Source: Rhizoctonia solani (taxonomy: Eukaryota > Basidiomycota > Agaricomycetes > Cantharellales > Ceratobasidiaceae). From it: a DNA stretch of 64,000 bases. A program made the translations under genes and the position numbers. Below are positions 56,701 through 64,000 of the stretch, piece after piece. The DNA is taken from the NCBI RefSeq assembly GCF_016906535.1, contig NC_057378.1, forward strand, positions 1,488,001-1,552,000, given 5' to 3'. Each line of letters begins with the position of its first letter. Position 1 is the first letter of the stretch. Under the pieces are notes generated by a model that had not been told where the DNA came from, searched no databases, and saw nothing but the letters and a program-made list of their open reading frames with translations.

Positions 56701-57272
56701 ACAGTACCTCCAGTTTCCCTAGGGATGCCTTCAAGAGGTTCAATTACCTCAACACCTCCTAAGTCTTCTGGTATGCCTTCAAGGCGGTTAGAAGTCCCAC
56801 CAACATTTCCCAGGATAGAATTAGAAACAGAAAGACAAGTGTTGTTACAATATTGAGAATTAAAAGTAATACGCTTATTAGGCCAGTCTATAGTAGGGTT
56901 GTGTAACTTGAGCCAGGACATTCCCAGGACTATGCTATGTTTACCTATATCAGCTACATTACATTTCAGAACCTCTTTATGACTACCTAATTCTAAAGTA
57001 AATATACATTCTGAATCTACCAAACCAGAACTAATGTCTCTTCCATCAATCACTTTAAGGCAACGTGGTACAGACTTTTTTGTAGTAGGTATACCATATT
57101 GTTTGATCAAGTCCTTGTGTATAAAGCAAGATGATGCACCTGAATCAATCATAGCCCATCCAAAGAAGGGCTTCATTTTCTTGGTAACCTTAGGGTTGGG
57201 AACTTGTTGAACGCAAGATGCTTGAAAATATATATTTAAAGGAGATATATTATTTACAGAGAAGATTTCCAA
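53781..57272 (-). CDS. Pol of the F element (about 1163 codons, open)
   Basis: Protease with DSG at residues 43-45 (..AMIDSGASSCF..). RT from about 215: ..FVNKKNGKRRMVVDYRSLN.., ..FSTIDLKSGYN.., ..YLVMPFGLCNAPAAF.., then VVVYLDNILIF at about 385-395. The second YxDD aspartate (residue 391, codon AAC at 56102-56100) is asparagine. RNase H ..LECDTSDFATGAVL.., ..DKELLAVVRALKEW... Integrase zinc finger (..HPGQFRTL..CDSCIR..) and core residues in ..YDLIVGLP.., ..ILDQGPQFN.., ..QSECLNQF... Chromodomain ..VKYLVKWKGYGPEDNTWEP... near residue 1110. The listed start is a TTG. The frame is open further upstream and overlaps the region of the gag stop in the -1 frame, so pol is probably made by a -1 shift from gag rather than from its own start. 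No stop interrupts it. Confidence 0.92.
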   Translation of the reverse strand: MEIFSVNNISPLNIYFQASCVQQVPNPKVTKKMKPFFGWAMIDSGASSCFIHKDLIKQYGIPTTKKSVPRCLKVIDGRDISSGLVDSECIFTLELGSHKEVLKCNVADIGKHSIVLGMSWLKLHNPTIDWPNKRITFNSQYCNNTCLSVSNSILGNVGGTSNRLEGIPEDLGGVEVIEPLEGIPRETGGTVDSPLESIPVELRNFAEVFSEDMKVTELPLHCPFDLGIDLIDPDKPVKAMVYPLKASDDEELRKLLKEQLDKGLIRPSKSKYGSPVHFVNKKNGKRRMVVDYRSLNANTVKNAYPLPLIQSLIEKLRGAKYFSTIDLKSGYNLVRIKEGDEWKTAFKTKYGLFEYLVMPFGLCNAPAAFQHFMNEIFRDILDVYVVVYLDNILIFSESRELHTKHLQEVLKRLQDNACYCNLEKCNFYASEVDYLGVIANGEGVKADPKKITQAVDWATLRSVKGVQEFLGFINFYRRFIHNFSKLAQPLYQLLQKNIPWEWGECQEVSFKALKQALIESPVLIQPNPYKEFFLECDTSDFATGAVLNQKGSDDKLHPVAFLSKSLAPAERNYDIFDKELLAVVRALKEWRHLLEGTVIPVKILTDHKNLEYFQTKRDLNQRQLRWMGFLADYNYRIVYRPGAQNRKADILSRHEDHKSAVKEGGETPVLISPELFIAAIQTDSDLNDLIRDALHDDKAVYKILKSLEEDIPVKGWKLDNGLLYYHDQIYVPNEPEIRKAILESRHDNPSTGHPGQFRTLDLLSRDYYWSGMKQSVTKYVQACDSCIRSKHSNWAPEGLLQNIDLPNKPWEEITYDLIVGLPTSEGYDAILTVVDQLSKMVHFIPTHSDATAVDVANLFVSFVWKLHGLPRKTILDQGPQFNAKFLRQVYKRLGIEPHFSTAYRPQVDGQSECLNQFVEIYLRHYINYRQTDWVASLPLAEFAYNNGKHSGSKHSPFYMCYGYNPDFTVGNTKESHVPQANNLADFLKEIQTEAKAALEIAARQNAQYYDLNRREATKLEVGDKVYLSSANIKTSRPSHKLEHKRLGPYKVLEKIGRNSYKLDLPKSMKVHPVFNIALLHKKPVDKYDRDPVPLPPVVTADGEEEYTVERILDSKKVGQQVKYLVKWKGYGPEDNTWEPKAHLANAPEKLAKFHHEHPEAAGP

Positions 57273-57322
57273 GCTATCTAAATGTCCATTATTTCCCTCT
57301 GATACACTGTTCCCATTAGTGT

Positions 57323-58660
57323 TCAGAGGTCCCCATTTTCCAACTCATCCTCAGAGATATGGGCCTCATGGCCAGAGTAGGATTTGGAGGGGCATTGATT
57401 GGCATAGTGTCCCCTACCTCCACATGTTGCGCATATAATGGGTTTTTTGCCTTTTGAAGAGGCAGAATCTAAGTCCATAGGGGAAGGACCAGAATTGCGC
57501 AAGGAGGAGGAGGAGGAAGCCTTGGGAGCAGGAATGGAGGTGGCAGTGGCTGGATGGTTATCCTTCTTGATAGTTTTGAAGGTAACATCCATGGTGGTGC
57601 CATCATTCCACTTAACAATTGGAACTGCAATCCCTTTGGCATTCTGGCCAATTTTTTGGAGGACCCCCTTCTTTGCCTTTCCATCCACAATTGCATACAC
57701 CTGTTCCCCAACAGACAGTTTATCCCTGGGCGCTCCCTGGGCTGCTGCTGACGTAGAGGTGCTGGATTTGCTTCCAGATTGGTTTGAAGAGGAGGATGAA
57801 CCCTTGTGCTGGGCCGCAAACTGCTCTAGGCGTTGATCCACCTTAAGGGCCTTCTCTGCAAGAGTTGCAAGAGTGACAGAGGCATCTGCATGGTCATAAT
57901 CTTGAACCATGAGAGTTTCCTTAATTTTGTGGGATAGGCCATCATAGAACATATCCCTAAGAGAGGGGTCGTTGTAACCAAGACCTTGAGAATAGGTCTG
58001 GAAGTCCTTGTAATAATCTTGGACCCCCTTGGTTTGTTTAAGGGTGCGCAGCTTGGCGCAGAAATTCTCTGTCCTATTTTGGACATTCCAGCGTGCATTG
58101 AATTGCAGCCAGAAGGCATCCAGATTGTGGAGCCAAGAGACTGGGTTCCCTTTCACAACGTCCTCTTCTAGATAGGGCTCAAGCCACTCATGGGCCTTGC
58201 CATCCAGGCAGGAGATAATAAAAGCAATTTGCTCATCCACTGTTGAGCCAGGATATGAGATCCTGAGATAATGAGATACAGCAACCCTAAAAGAGATTGC
58301 CTTATTTTTGTCAGACCCATCAAATTTGTCTGGCGTTGCAAGTTTGGGAGCCTTGGTAGCCAAGGCAAGAGAGGAACCAGACGCAGCCGCAGTGCCTATT
58401 TTGGCAATATCAGCCCCAAGTTTAACAATGAGGGCATCAAGATTGGTGATGCTACTGTCATGGTTGTTGAGGGTAGCCTGAGTGGTGCCAATGTCTGTAT
58501 GGTGGGCAGCCACTTGTCCTATGACCAAGGATAGATTTTGGTTCATAGCCAGGAGGAGGTTTTTGATCTCCTGGGCCCACGCAGGTATCTCCTGGATATT
58601 GGTGGGGACAGACAGCGCATTGGGGTTGGCATGCACAAAGGTAGAGGGTTGGGTTGACAT
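57323..58660 (-). CDS. Gag of the F element (445 aa)
   Basis: Structural Gag. N-terminal helical region with serine/threonine-rich parts, the gag core at about 115-270 (..PDKFDGSDKNKAISFRVAV.., ..EWLEPYLEEDV.., ..FNARWNVQNR..), a serine-rich linker, a small beta-rich stretch (..GEQVYAIVDGKAKKGVL..) that is unusual for gag and resembles a Tudor/SH3-like barrel in composition, and a CCHC zinc knuckle at residues 410-423 (CATCGGRGHYANQC). The ATG at 58660 follows a leader of about 430 bp. Ends TGA at 57323. Pol follows in the -1 frame. Fully open. Confidence 0.92.
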   Translation of the reverse strand: MSTQPSTFVHANPNALSVPTNIQEIPAWAQEIKNLLLAMNQNLSLVIGQVAAHHTDIGTTQATLNNHDSSITNLDALIVKLGADIAKIGTAAASGSSLALATKAPKLATPDKFDGSDKNKAISFRVAVSHYLRISYPGSTVDEQIAFIISCLDGKAHEWLEPYLEEDVVKGNPVSWLHNLDAFWLQFNARWNVQNRTENFCAKLRTLKQTKGVQDYYKDFQTYSQGLGYNDPSLRDMFYDGLSHKIKETLMVQDYDHADASVTLATLAEKALKVDQRLEQFAAQHKGSSSSSNQSGSKSSTSTSAAAQGAPRDKLSVGEQVYAIVDGKAKKGVLQKIGQNAKGIAVPIVKWNDGTTMDVTFKTIKKDNHPATATSIPAPKASSSSSLRNSGPSPMDLDSASSKGKKPIICATCGGRGHYANQCPSKSYSGHEAHISEDELENGDL

Positions 58661-59078
58661 AGTGGAGAAGGAGGAATGTGATAGATACTAAGTAGCGTCC
58701 TTGCTAAATAAGGCAACTTCACTACTAGTTTAGGAAAAATGGGAGGCTAGATGATTGGCCCCACTAAGCTCACAGTTTATTCTTTATGCTAATCACTGTC
58801 TCAATACCTAGCGTTGAATGCTCCTTACAACTGATCAACAAGCCTTGGATGGGCGTGATACAGAGGCAGGTTTTGCACAAGCAGGTTTTTGACTGTCTGT
58901 GACGCAGAAGAAGTTGTGGCAGACTTTTGGGTGGACGTTTGCAATGCTAGCTGTGTAACAATAACCCCCTAGTGCAACAATCACCAGTTTTGACTATTAT
59001 CTGGCTATGCTGGATCACTGGTTCTTGATGGGTTGTGCCAGTACTAACACCCTAGTAGTCCACAAGGGTTGGTGATGA
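58661..59078 (-). other. F element leader
   Basis: Non-coding leader between PBS and gag. Confidence 0.7.
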
Positions 59079-59090
59079 AGAACTTGACCT
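59079..59090 (-). promoter_or_regulatory. Self-complementary primer-binding site, F element
   Basis: Minus strand AGGTCAAGTTCT begins 2 nt after the 5' LTR. It is complementary at 10 of 12 positions to AGAACTCAACCT (59354-59343), which lies 33 nt downstream of the TATATAA box at 59387-59381. Confidence 0.6.
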
Positions 59091-59092
59091 AA

Positions 59093-59633
59093 TGTCAGAG
59101 CCAACAACTACCACAGGGTAAACCTAACTAGCTAACAGCCCAGAGGGACTTAAGTATGGGCTAGTAGGGCCTAACAATGCTCAAGGCAATGCCAGGAAAG
59201 GGGTAGGACAAGACCTATATAAAGTAAAAGTGCACTATGCTGTTAAGACAGCTGGGCAAAGGACCTTTGACAGGGACTGGTATGCTCTCAGGCAATACTC
59301 TTAAGTGTATGTCTTAGGGTAGTAGTGTTGGATGGGGATAAGAGGTTGAGTTCTGAGGCTTAAGGCTCTCAGAACCCTCCTTATATATTCACAGAGAAGG
59401 GGAAGAGTAATTACATGTACAAACATCATAACAAAGATAAGGTCACATGACCAGAGATAAGAAAACAAGATCACATGACTAAAAGGTCATGTGATGAGAT
59501 TACATAATAAGCGCTCAGCGCCTAAATAGCATAAAGATGCATATATCCATAAATCTTCATGAAAATAGCGCATATATTCACTATTTCTTTGACTTAGTGG
59601 ATTTTAAGGTGGTCACGCCTCTAGGGCATGACA
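59093..59633 (-). repeat. 5' LTR of the F element (541 bp)
   Basis: Minus strand TGTCATGCCC...TTGGCTCTGACA. Core promoter TATATAA at 59387-59381. Confidence 0.93.
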
Positions 59634-59810
59634 ATCAGGTGGAGGTGGCTACATATGATGAGGTGAGCGCAGATGGGGATGTGACTTGGCGCTTATTGTA
59701 TGATATAAGCGCTGGTGTCATGTGATCAAAAATATTGTCTGTTTGACTTTGTTTAAATTTGAGAAAATCAGAATTAAATCCCTGGGTATAAGTGTGTCCA
59801 CAACACAAAG

Positions 59811-60275
59811 GGAACAACCCCAGAATATGTTACAGGTGAAAAAGTCTGGCTAGATAGAAAGGACATCCAGCTCTGATCAAACTCCAGAGAGCTAGATCCA
59901 AAATAGCTAGGCCCCTTTGAAATCACAGAAAAAATTTCAAGCCATGCCTATTGCTTAAAACTCCTGGAAGCCATGAAAATCCATAATGTCTTCTACATGG
60001 GACTACTGTCAAAAGTCCTCAAATCCCCAAGCCAACTATTTCCATCCAGACCTCCCCCTGAGACAATAGAAGGGGAAGAGAAATATGAGGTAGAACAAAT
60101 CCTGGACTCAAAACAAAAGAAAGGAAAATGGCTTTACCTTATAAAATGGAAAGGATACAGACCAGAAGACAACTCATGGGAACCAAAAAACCTTATGGAA
60201 CATGCAAAGGAGGAAAAAAAGTGCTTCAACCAGGCAAGGCTCAAAAAGGCTCATGAATCTGCCAAGAGCCTTTGA
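59811..60275 (+). pseudogene. D pol, 3' end: integrase C-terminal region and chromodomain
   Basis: Continues the D pol fragment that ends at 52802. ..TGEKVWLDRKDI.. then a TGA, a TAG near 59905, ..GPFEITEKISSHAYCL.., then an intact frame (59973-60275) with ..IHNVFYMGLLSKV.. and a complete chromodomain (..KYEVEQILDSKQKKGKWLYLIKWKGYRPEDNSWEP..). In chromoviruses this domain directs integration to modified histone tails. It ends with TGA at the polypurine tract. Confidence 0.85.
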
Positions 60276-60284
60276 GAGGGGGGG
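60274..60284 (+). promoter_or_regulatory. Polypurine tract, D element
   Basis: GAGAGGGGGGG just before the 3' LTR. Confidence 0.7.
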
Positions 60285-60580
60285 CAATGTTACACTCCCA
60301 TCAGTTATACCATTGGATTTGCCTCATTTGTCTATTATTTTTACTATTTTTCACAAACCCCTTAGCTCTACTTCCCTGATCTTGTGATCTTGGCGCTTAC
60401 CAAGCCAAGATACTGTGCCAAGACCTGCCAAGATGCTGTGCCAAGGATGCATAGATAACAAACACACTTCTATTCAATCCACAGCACACTTCTATTCAAT
60501 CCACAGCACACTTCCTTTTTCACATTCAACTTCTGTTTCCCACACCTTATCAAATTGTAAATAGTACTCTCTAGCATATA

Positions 60581-62190
60581 CACTTGTGCCCAAAAAGATT
60601 GAGCCACATGAGCTCAAATCAATGACACTCATGCATCACCTGCACAATTGAGAATTCCTTTACAATGTAATAGTTAATAATGTAGATACAGTAGCATAGA
60701 ACATATATACAAAGTTTTGGGCTGAAAATAAGTCTCCTTGTGGAGATACATGTGAGCAAAACTTTTGGGCTGGCTCATTCTTTTTGAGCATTTTCAAATT
60801 GCACCTGCAACTGCATGCACCCAAAATGACATGCAAAACTAAATAATTTGGATACAAATTTCATTATTTGGTGTTTCCACCCTTAGCTAAATACACAGCT
60901 TGTACTTGATGTGGCAATGAATCATACAAGTTGCCAATATATTTTGGGGAAATTTGTTTCCATTTGTCCCTCACTATTATCCATAACTCTTCCTTATTCA
61001 AAGCAGGAGGTTGGTGAGTATGCATGCCCTCCTTCAGATGCCACCAGACATTCTTGATTATATTTAAATCTGGGCTTTTTGATGGCCATGGGAGGACACT
61101 TACACCCCAACTGGCAAGCCAACATTGTGTCAGCCTGGCTGTATGCTTTGGACCTTGGTTGTGCTGGAATATAATGTCAAATGGGGTGATTTTATAGTTG
61201 GCAAGGGTTCCAAAGAAGGCATCCCCAAGGATTTCAATGTATCCCAGGGTGTTCAGCTTGCATTGTATAAGGTACAGTTGCCCAACTCCCTCTTGGGTAA
61301 TGCACCCCCAAATGAAGATACCCCTGCCACCATGAGATATTGTCTTTTGGTGTATCAGGGAGGATATGGGGACCCACTAGGTTGCCTCCAGTAATATTGG
61401 CTGCTGTCAGCCCCAAATAACTCAATTTTGACTTTGTCTGAGAAGACAATGTTGTCCCAGTGTGATTGTGGCCAGAATAATTGACTGTGTGCCCATGTGC
61501 AATGGGCTTTTCTATGCCAATAAGTGAGCAGGGGTACTTGGCGGCGTTTGTATGGCCGTAAACCCAGCTCTCAGAGGTAGCAGCAGAGGGTAGAGGACCC
61601 AACAGCAGGGAAGTACTGCTGTCTAATATTTGCTGCTGTTGGTACTCTACTCCAAGCTAGGGCCAAAGCAGCAAATCTGACATTGCTGGGGGTTAATTTT
61701 TGTGGGGCCCAGGAATGGGATTGTGTTGATTGAGTGGGCAGTCAGTAAGTCCATACTTGGCCCAGATACAACTGACAGTAGCATGAGAGACCTTAGTCTC
61801 AGGTTGCAAAAGCTGAACAATAGCCCAATCTGAGTATTCAAGCCTTTTCAGTGCAATTATCTGAGCCTTAGTCTTGGGACTAGTGTATTGAGCCATTTGT
61901 GCACTTTTGGCAGGTGTTTGAGTGTAAAAAGGGGTGGTAAATGGCAGTCAATGAGGGAGGACCAAGTAGCTTATGTAAAGTGATCAAAAAGAATGAGCCA
62001 GCCCAAAAGTTTTGCTCACATGTATCTCCACAAGGAGACTTATTTTCAGCCCAAAACTTTGTATATATGTTCTATGCTACTGTATCTACATTATTAACTA
62101 TTACATTGTAAAGGAATTCTCAATTGTGTGGGTGACACATGAGTGTCATTGATTTGAGCTCACATGGCTCAATCTTTTTGGGCACAAGTG
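60581..62190 (-). mobile_element. Tc1-like transposon Tc1-B (1610 bp) in the D 3' LTR
   Basis: Ends CACTTGTGCCC and GGGCACAAGTG, TIRs of about 220 bp (60581-60800 and 61976-62190), flanked by TA. Transposase on the minus strand, opposite to Tc1-A relative to the LTR. Confidence 0.87.
60880..61896 (-). pseudogene. Tc1-B transposase pseudogene
   Basis: From the ATG at 61896 the first 67 codons are open (..SPKTKAQIIALKRLEYSDWAIVQLL.., helix-turn-helix), then frame changes. The strand carrying the first aspartate reads ..NIVFSDKVKIELFG.. near 61440. The frame at 61602-61234 covers the central catalytic domain. The distal part with the glutamate is broken by stops. Same family as Tc1-A. Confidence 0.75.
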
Positions 62191-62906
62191 TATATACCAC
62201 AGCAAAATTGCTTGGAGACCCCAAGTTGATTTGACCTTGTCTACCATCACAGACAGGGTTCAGTGGTTCAGTAGTAGTGCTGGGTCCACAAGACCTTTAA
62301 CTGACTCAGTAGTTGAAGTAGCTGGAAGCTCACTGGCCTTAGGCCCTCCCTCATCATAGATAGCAGTCCCTTCTCAGTAGTATAGCCTTCCAGTTAGTTT
62401 ACCCTGTAGCAGTATGGCCTCAAGCACCTGCCACTAGCAGGTGACCAACCTTACAGTTGGGTCACAACATAGCCTGGACTTACTCTGTTCTAAGTGCTTC
62501 TATCTTGCTTATCTGACTGCACACCAGCCCAACTTATTGTATAGAGCTTCTTAGACATGTGCTCTATCTTCTCTCTCAGTTGTATGGCCTGGATGCTGCA
62601 CCTTTCTATGTATTTACTGCTTTTCCATTTTTTTTTAAAAAGAAGACTGCAAATTGGCTTGGAAACCCCCAGAACAATTCACCTTGTCAATTTCCCACCT
62701 TCTTACCTGTGTGAGTTGTCCCACTATCTCATAACAGTCATTTCATCCTTGATTGTGACAACAAGTGGTTGCATGCTGGCCCAAGCCCAAATTTGGGGGG
62801 TTGCAGGTGTAATCATGGGTTGTCAGCAGAGGAATAATAGGGCTCTATGGCTCAGAGGTCAAGCTGGTGCAATTCTGGCTAGTTCTATTTTCCTCTATTT
62901 ATGACA

Positions 62907-63638
62907 TGAATTTTTTTTATTCATATTTAAAGAGCTACAAGCAAACAAGGCAAACTGCTCACCAACCAAGGCAAACTACACTAAGAAGAAGTAGGAAATG
63001 AGAAAGAAAACAAACCAAGAAGCATTAAGCAAGGTAGTAAGCACAGGAGGGCCATGTAGACCCAATACAGGGGCCCTAAGGGTGTGAGACAGGGGGTCAT
63101 AAGGACTGGAGTGTGGCAGCCATAAGGGCATATGAAGTGGTTGTAAGGGTGTATGGAAGTGAATGTAATGTCCTACATATTCTGAGTGGTAGCTGGTGGA
63201 TCACCAAACTTTCCAATTCCTGACTTAAGTATGAAATAAGTTACTGCCTCCAGTCCCAGCAGTGTTCCAAACAACTCTTTCCATGCACAGTTGGGCAATG
63301 CACTTGTAAGTATGTGTCTAAATTCTGCAGTGTTAGGGCCAGGAAAGGAGCAAATGTCTAGGCATTTGTCCTGTGTTGCTACATGAGCATTGTGAGCTGA
63401 GGTGTGGATGGAATTGGGCCCTGTATTCCCTGTAGAAGCTATGTCTGGTGAGGAATTAAACTAGTTGGCATTGTGTGTTACAGGACTGTTGTGTTGATGA
63501 AGATTGGGTGGAGTTTAAACAACAGGGCTCTGTGAATATATGTGGATGAGTCCAGAGATGACACAGTGTGTTTATCCCAGATCTTCTTCCACAACCTCAA
63601 TGCTTGTTTGCTGGTGTTTGCTCTAGACCAAGTGATTG
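62907..63638. other. No recognisable gene or element
   Basis: Plain sequence to the right of the nest. Neither strand shows a long frame or a known repeat from this window. Confidence 0.4.
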
Positions 63639-64000
63639 TGTCATGACCCATGACACCTCCTGTTATGTATCACATAATATTTCATTTACAGCTCACCATC
63701 CACTATAATCTGCATATATCTGACTTTCTGATTTTAATGGCCACTTGTCTCCTATTTTCCATTATTCCTGTCATTACTCTATGTAATGCTCATATTAACT
63801 GTATGTGTTACATATTGTTCAATAAAACTCCTTTTGCTTGTTCTAACACTGCTTGTCATGTGCTCATACAATAAGATCTCATGGAGATATTAGCTTCACA
63901 AGATTCTATCTATGTGGCTCAAGTACCTTACTAATCATTATATTTATATCTTTACATCTAGCTCATCACATGACTAGCTCTAACTTGGGAAATGAACCTT
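63639..64000 (+). repeat. Possible LTR start running off the right edge
   Basis: Begins TGTCATGACCCATGACACC, like the ends of the E, G and K families, but without further clear homology to them. Only the termini support the call. Confidence 0.25.

Larger units (their letters stand above)
53228..59633 (-). mobile_element. Complete F element (6406 bp), Ty3/Gypsy chromovirus with open gag and pol
   Basis: Two 541-bp LTRs, PBS, gag, pol and polypurine tract, all on the minus strand, flanked by a perfect target duplication ATCAG (53223-53227 and 59634-59638). The two LTRs differ at only about three positions that I can find (near 53236-53238 versus 59101-59103, and one C/T about 190 bp in). Best preserved element in the window. 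Confidence 0.95.
52803..59805 (-). repeat. A solo LTR (minus strand), split by the F element
   Basis: Parts 52803-53227 and 59639-59805. Perfect duplication CAAAG (52798-52802 and 59806-59810) in D pol. Contains AGGTAATTGACCT at about 53056-53068, the exact complement of the presumed A mRNA start. Confidence 0.87.
25244..62469 (+). mobile_element. D element: Ty3/Gypsy chromovirus spread over 37.2 kb by nested insertions
   Basis: 5' LTR 25244-27431, PBS 27434-27446, gag 27944-29760, pol from about 29816 to 31684 and again from 52517 to 60275, polypurine tract 60274-60284, 3' LTR 60288-62469. Flanks TAGTC (25239-25243) and TAGCC (62470-62474) are a 4/5 target duplication, and the interrupted E LTR reads through across it. 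Domain order is protease, RT, RNase H, integrase, chromodomain. The integrase zinc finger and core are missing, apparently deleted. All coding parts are broken by stops. Confidence 0.85.
60288..62469 (+). repeat. 3' LTR of D, interrupted by Tc1-B
   Basis: LTR parts 60288-60580 and 62191-62469. TGTTACACTCCC...GGGTCACAACA. It contains a short internal duplication near 60470-60515 not seen in the 5' LTR. Confidence 0.85.
25066..62760 (+). repeat. E solo LTR inserted in H5, split by the D element
   Basis: Left part 25066-25243 (TGTTGTGAGCTTCACCTCC...CACTTAGTC), right part 62470-62760 (TAGCCTGGACTTAC...TTGATTGTGACA). The perfect duplication ACAAG at 25061-25065 and 62761-62765 shows that the two halves are one insertion although 37 kb apart. 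Joined length is about 464 bp. Confidence 0.85.
25033..62906 (+). mobile_element. H unit, copy H5: outermost layer of the 37.9-kb nest
   Basis: The first 33 bp of H lie at 25033-25065 (TGTCCTGGACTTGG...CAGTACAAG) and the rest at 62761-62906 (ACAAGTGGTTGCATGC...TTTATGACA). Everything between is inserted DNA. The join reproduces the sequence of H2, H3 and H4 exactly at this point. Outer flanks (TGTGC; TGAAT) do not match. Confidence 0.8.

Overview
The window is from a filamentous fungus, most likely an agaricomycete basidiomycete. Rhizoctonia/Ceratobasidiaceae is my best guess, because the elements are Tf2-like chromodomain Ty3/Gypsy retrotransposons, a Tnp2-type CACTA element and Tc1/mariner elements, and introns are short GT-AG. 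I find no convincing host gene in 64 kb. Nearly everything that can be identified is a transposable element, most of it decayed, so this looks like a heterochromatic transposon reservoir.

Family names used here are local labels. A = ~580-bp LTR chromovirus. B and C = related 1.3-1.5 kb LTRs. D = ~570-bp LTR chromovirus. E = ~450-bp LTR chromovirus. F = 541-bp LTR chromovirus. G = ~450-bp solo LTRs. H = ~173-bp TG...CA unit with a tRNA-like arm. K = ~446-bp LTR-like units.

Layout. 1-4300: on the minus strand, an A element (LTR, leader, open gag leaving the window) inserted in the gag of a second A element, which is itself inserted in a B LTR. 4300-10.6 kb: CpG-poor, old sequence with an H unit, a G solo LTR, a CACTA end, a duplicated unit and fragments of B and C LTRs. 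10.6-19.5 kb: a decayed E element (5' LTR, gag trace, RT, integrase/chromodomain, 3' LTR) riddled with further E solo LTRs, several inserted into each other. 20-21.1 kb: a ~470-bp-arm inverted repeat. 21.9-23.2 kb: an inverted pair of K units. 23.6-25.0 kb: a decayed RT/RNase H resembling DIRS/Ngaro-type retrotransposons.

25.0-62.9 kb is a single nest. An H unit holds an E solo LTR (TSD ACAAG), which holds a D element (37 kb between its LTRs), which holds everything else: Tc1-like copies in both D LTRs, a D solo LTR and an H unit in gag, a CACTA element (with its own mariner, G and D insertions), the 3' end of an A element holding a B solo LTR that holds a complete A element (45462-51901, TSD ATTAC), and an A solo LTR holding a complete F element (53228-59633, TSD ATCAG). 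Target-site duplications prove most layers. Up to six layers are stacked.

Working logic. A and F carry gag and pol (protease, RT, RNase H, integrase, chromodomain) in a gag/-1/pol layout. In four families (A, D, E, F) the sequence 2 nt after the 5' LTR is complementary to a stretch 33-35 nt downstream of the LTR TATA box. This is the signature of Tf1-type self-primed reverse transcription rather than tRNA priming. F is the best preserved element (both ORFs open) but carries YLDN instead of YLDD in its RT. A has two in-frame TGA stops and LTRs that differ mainly at CpG sites, as expected from cytosine methylation and deamination.
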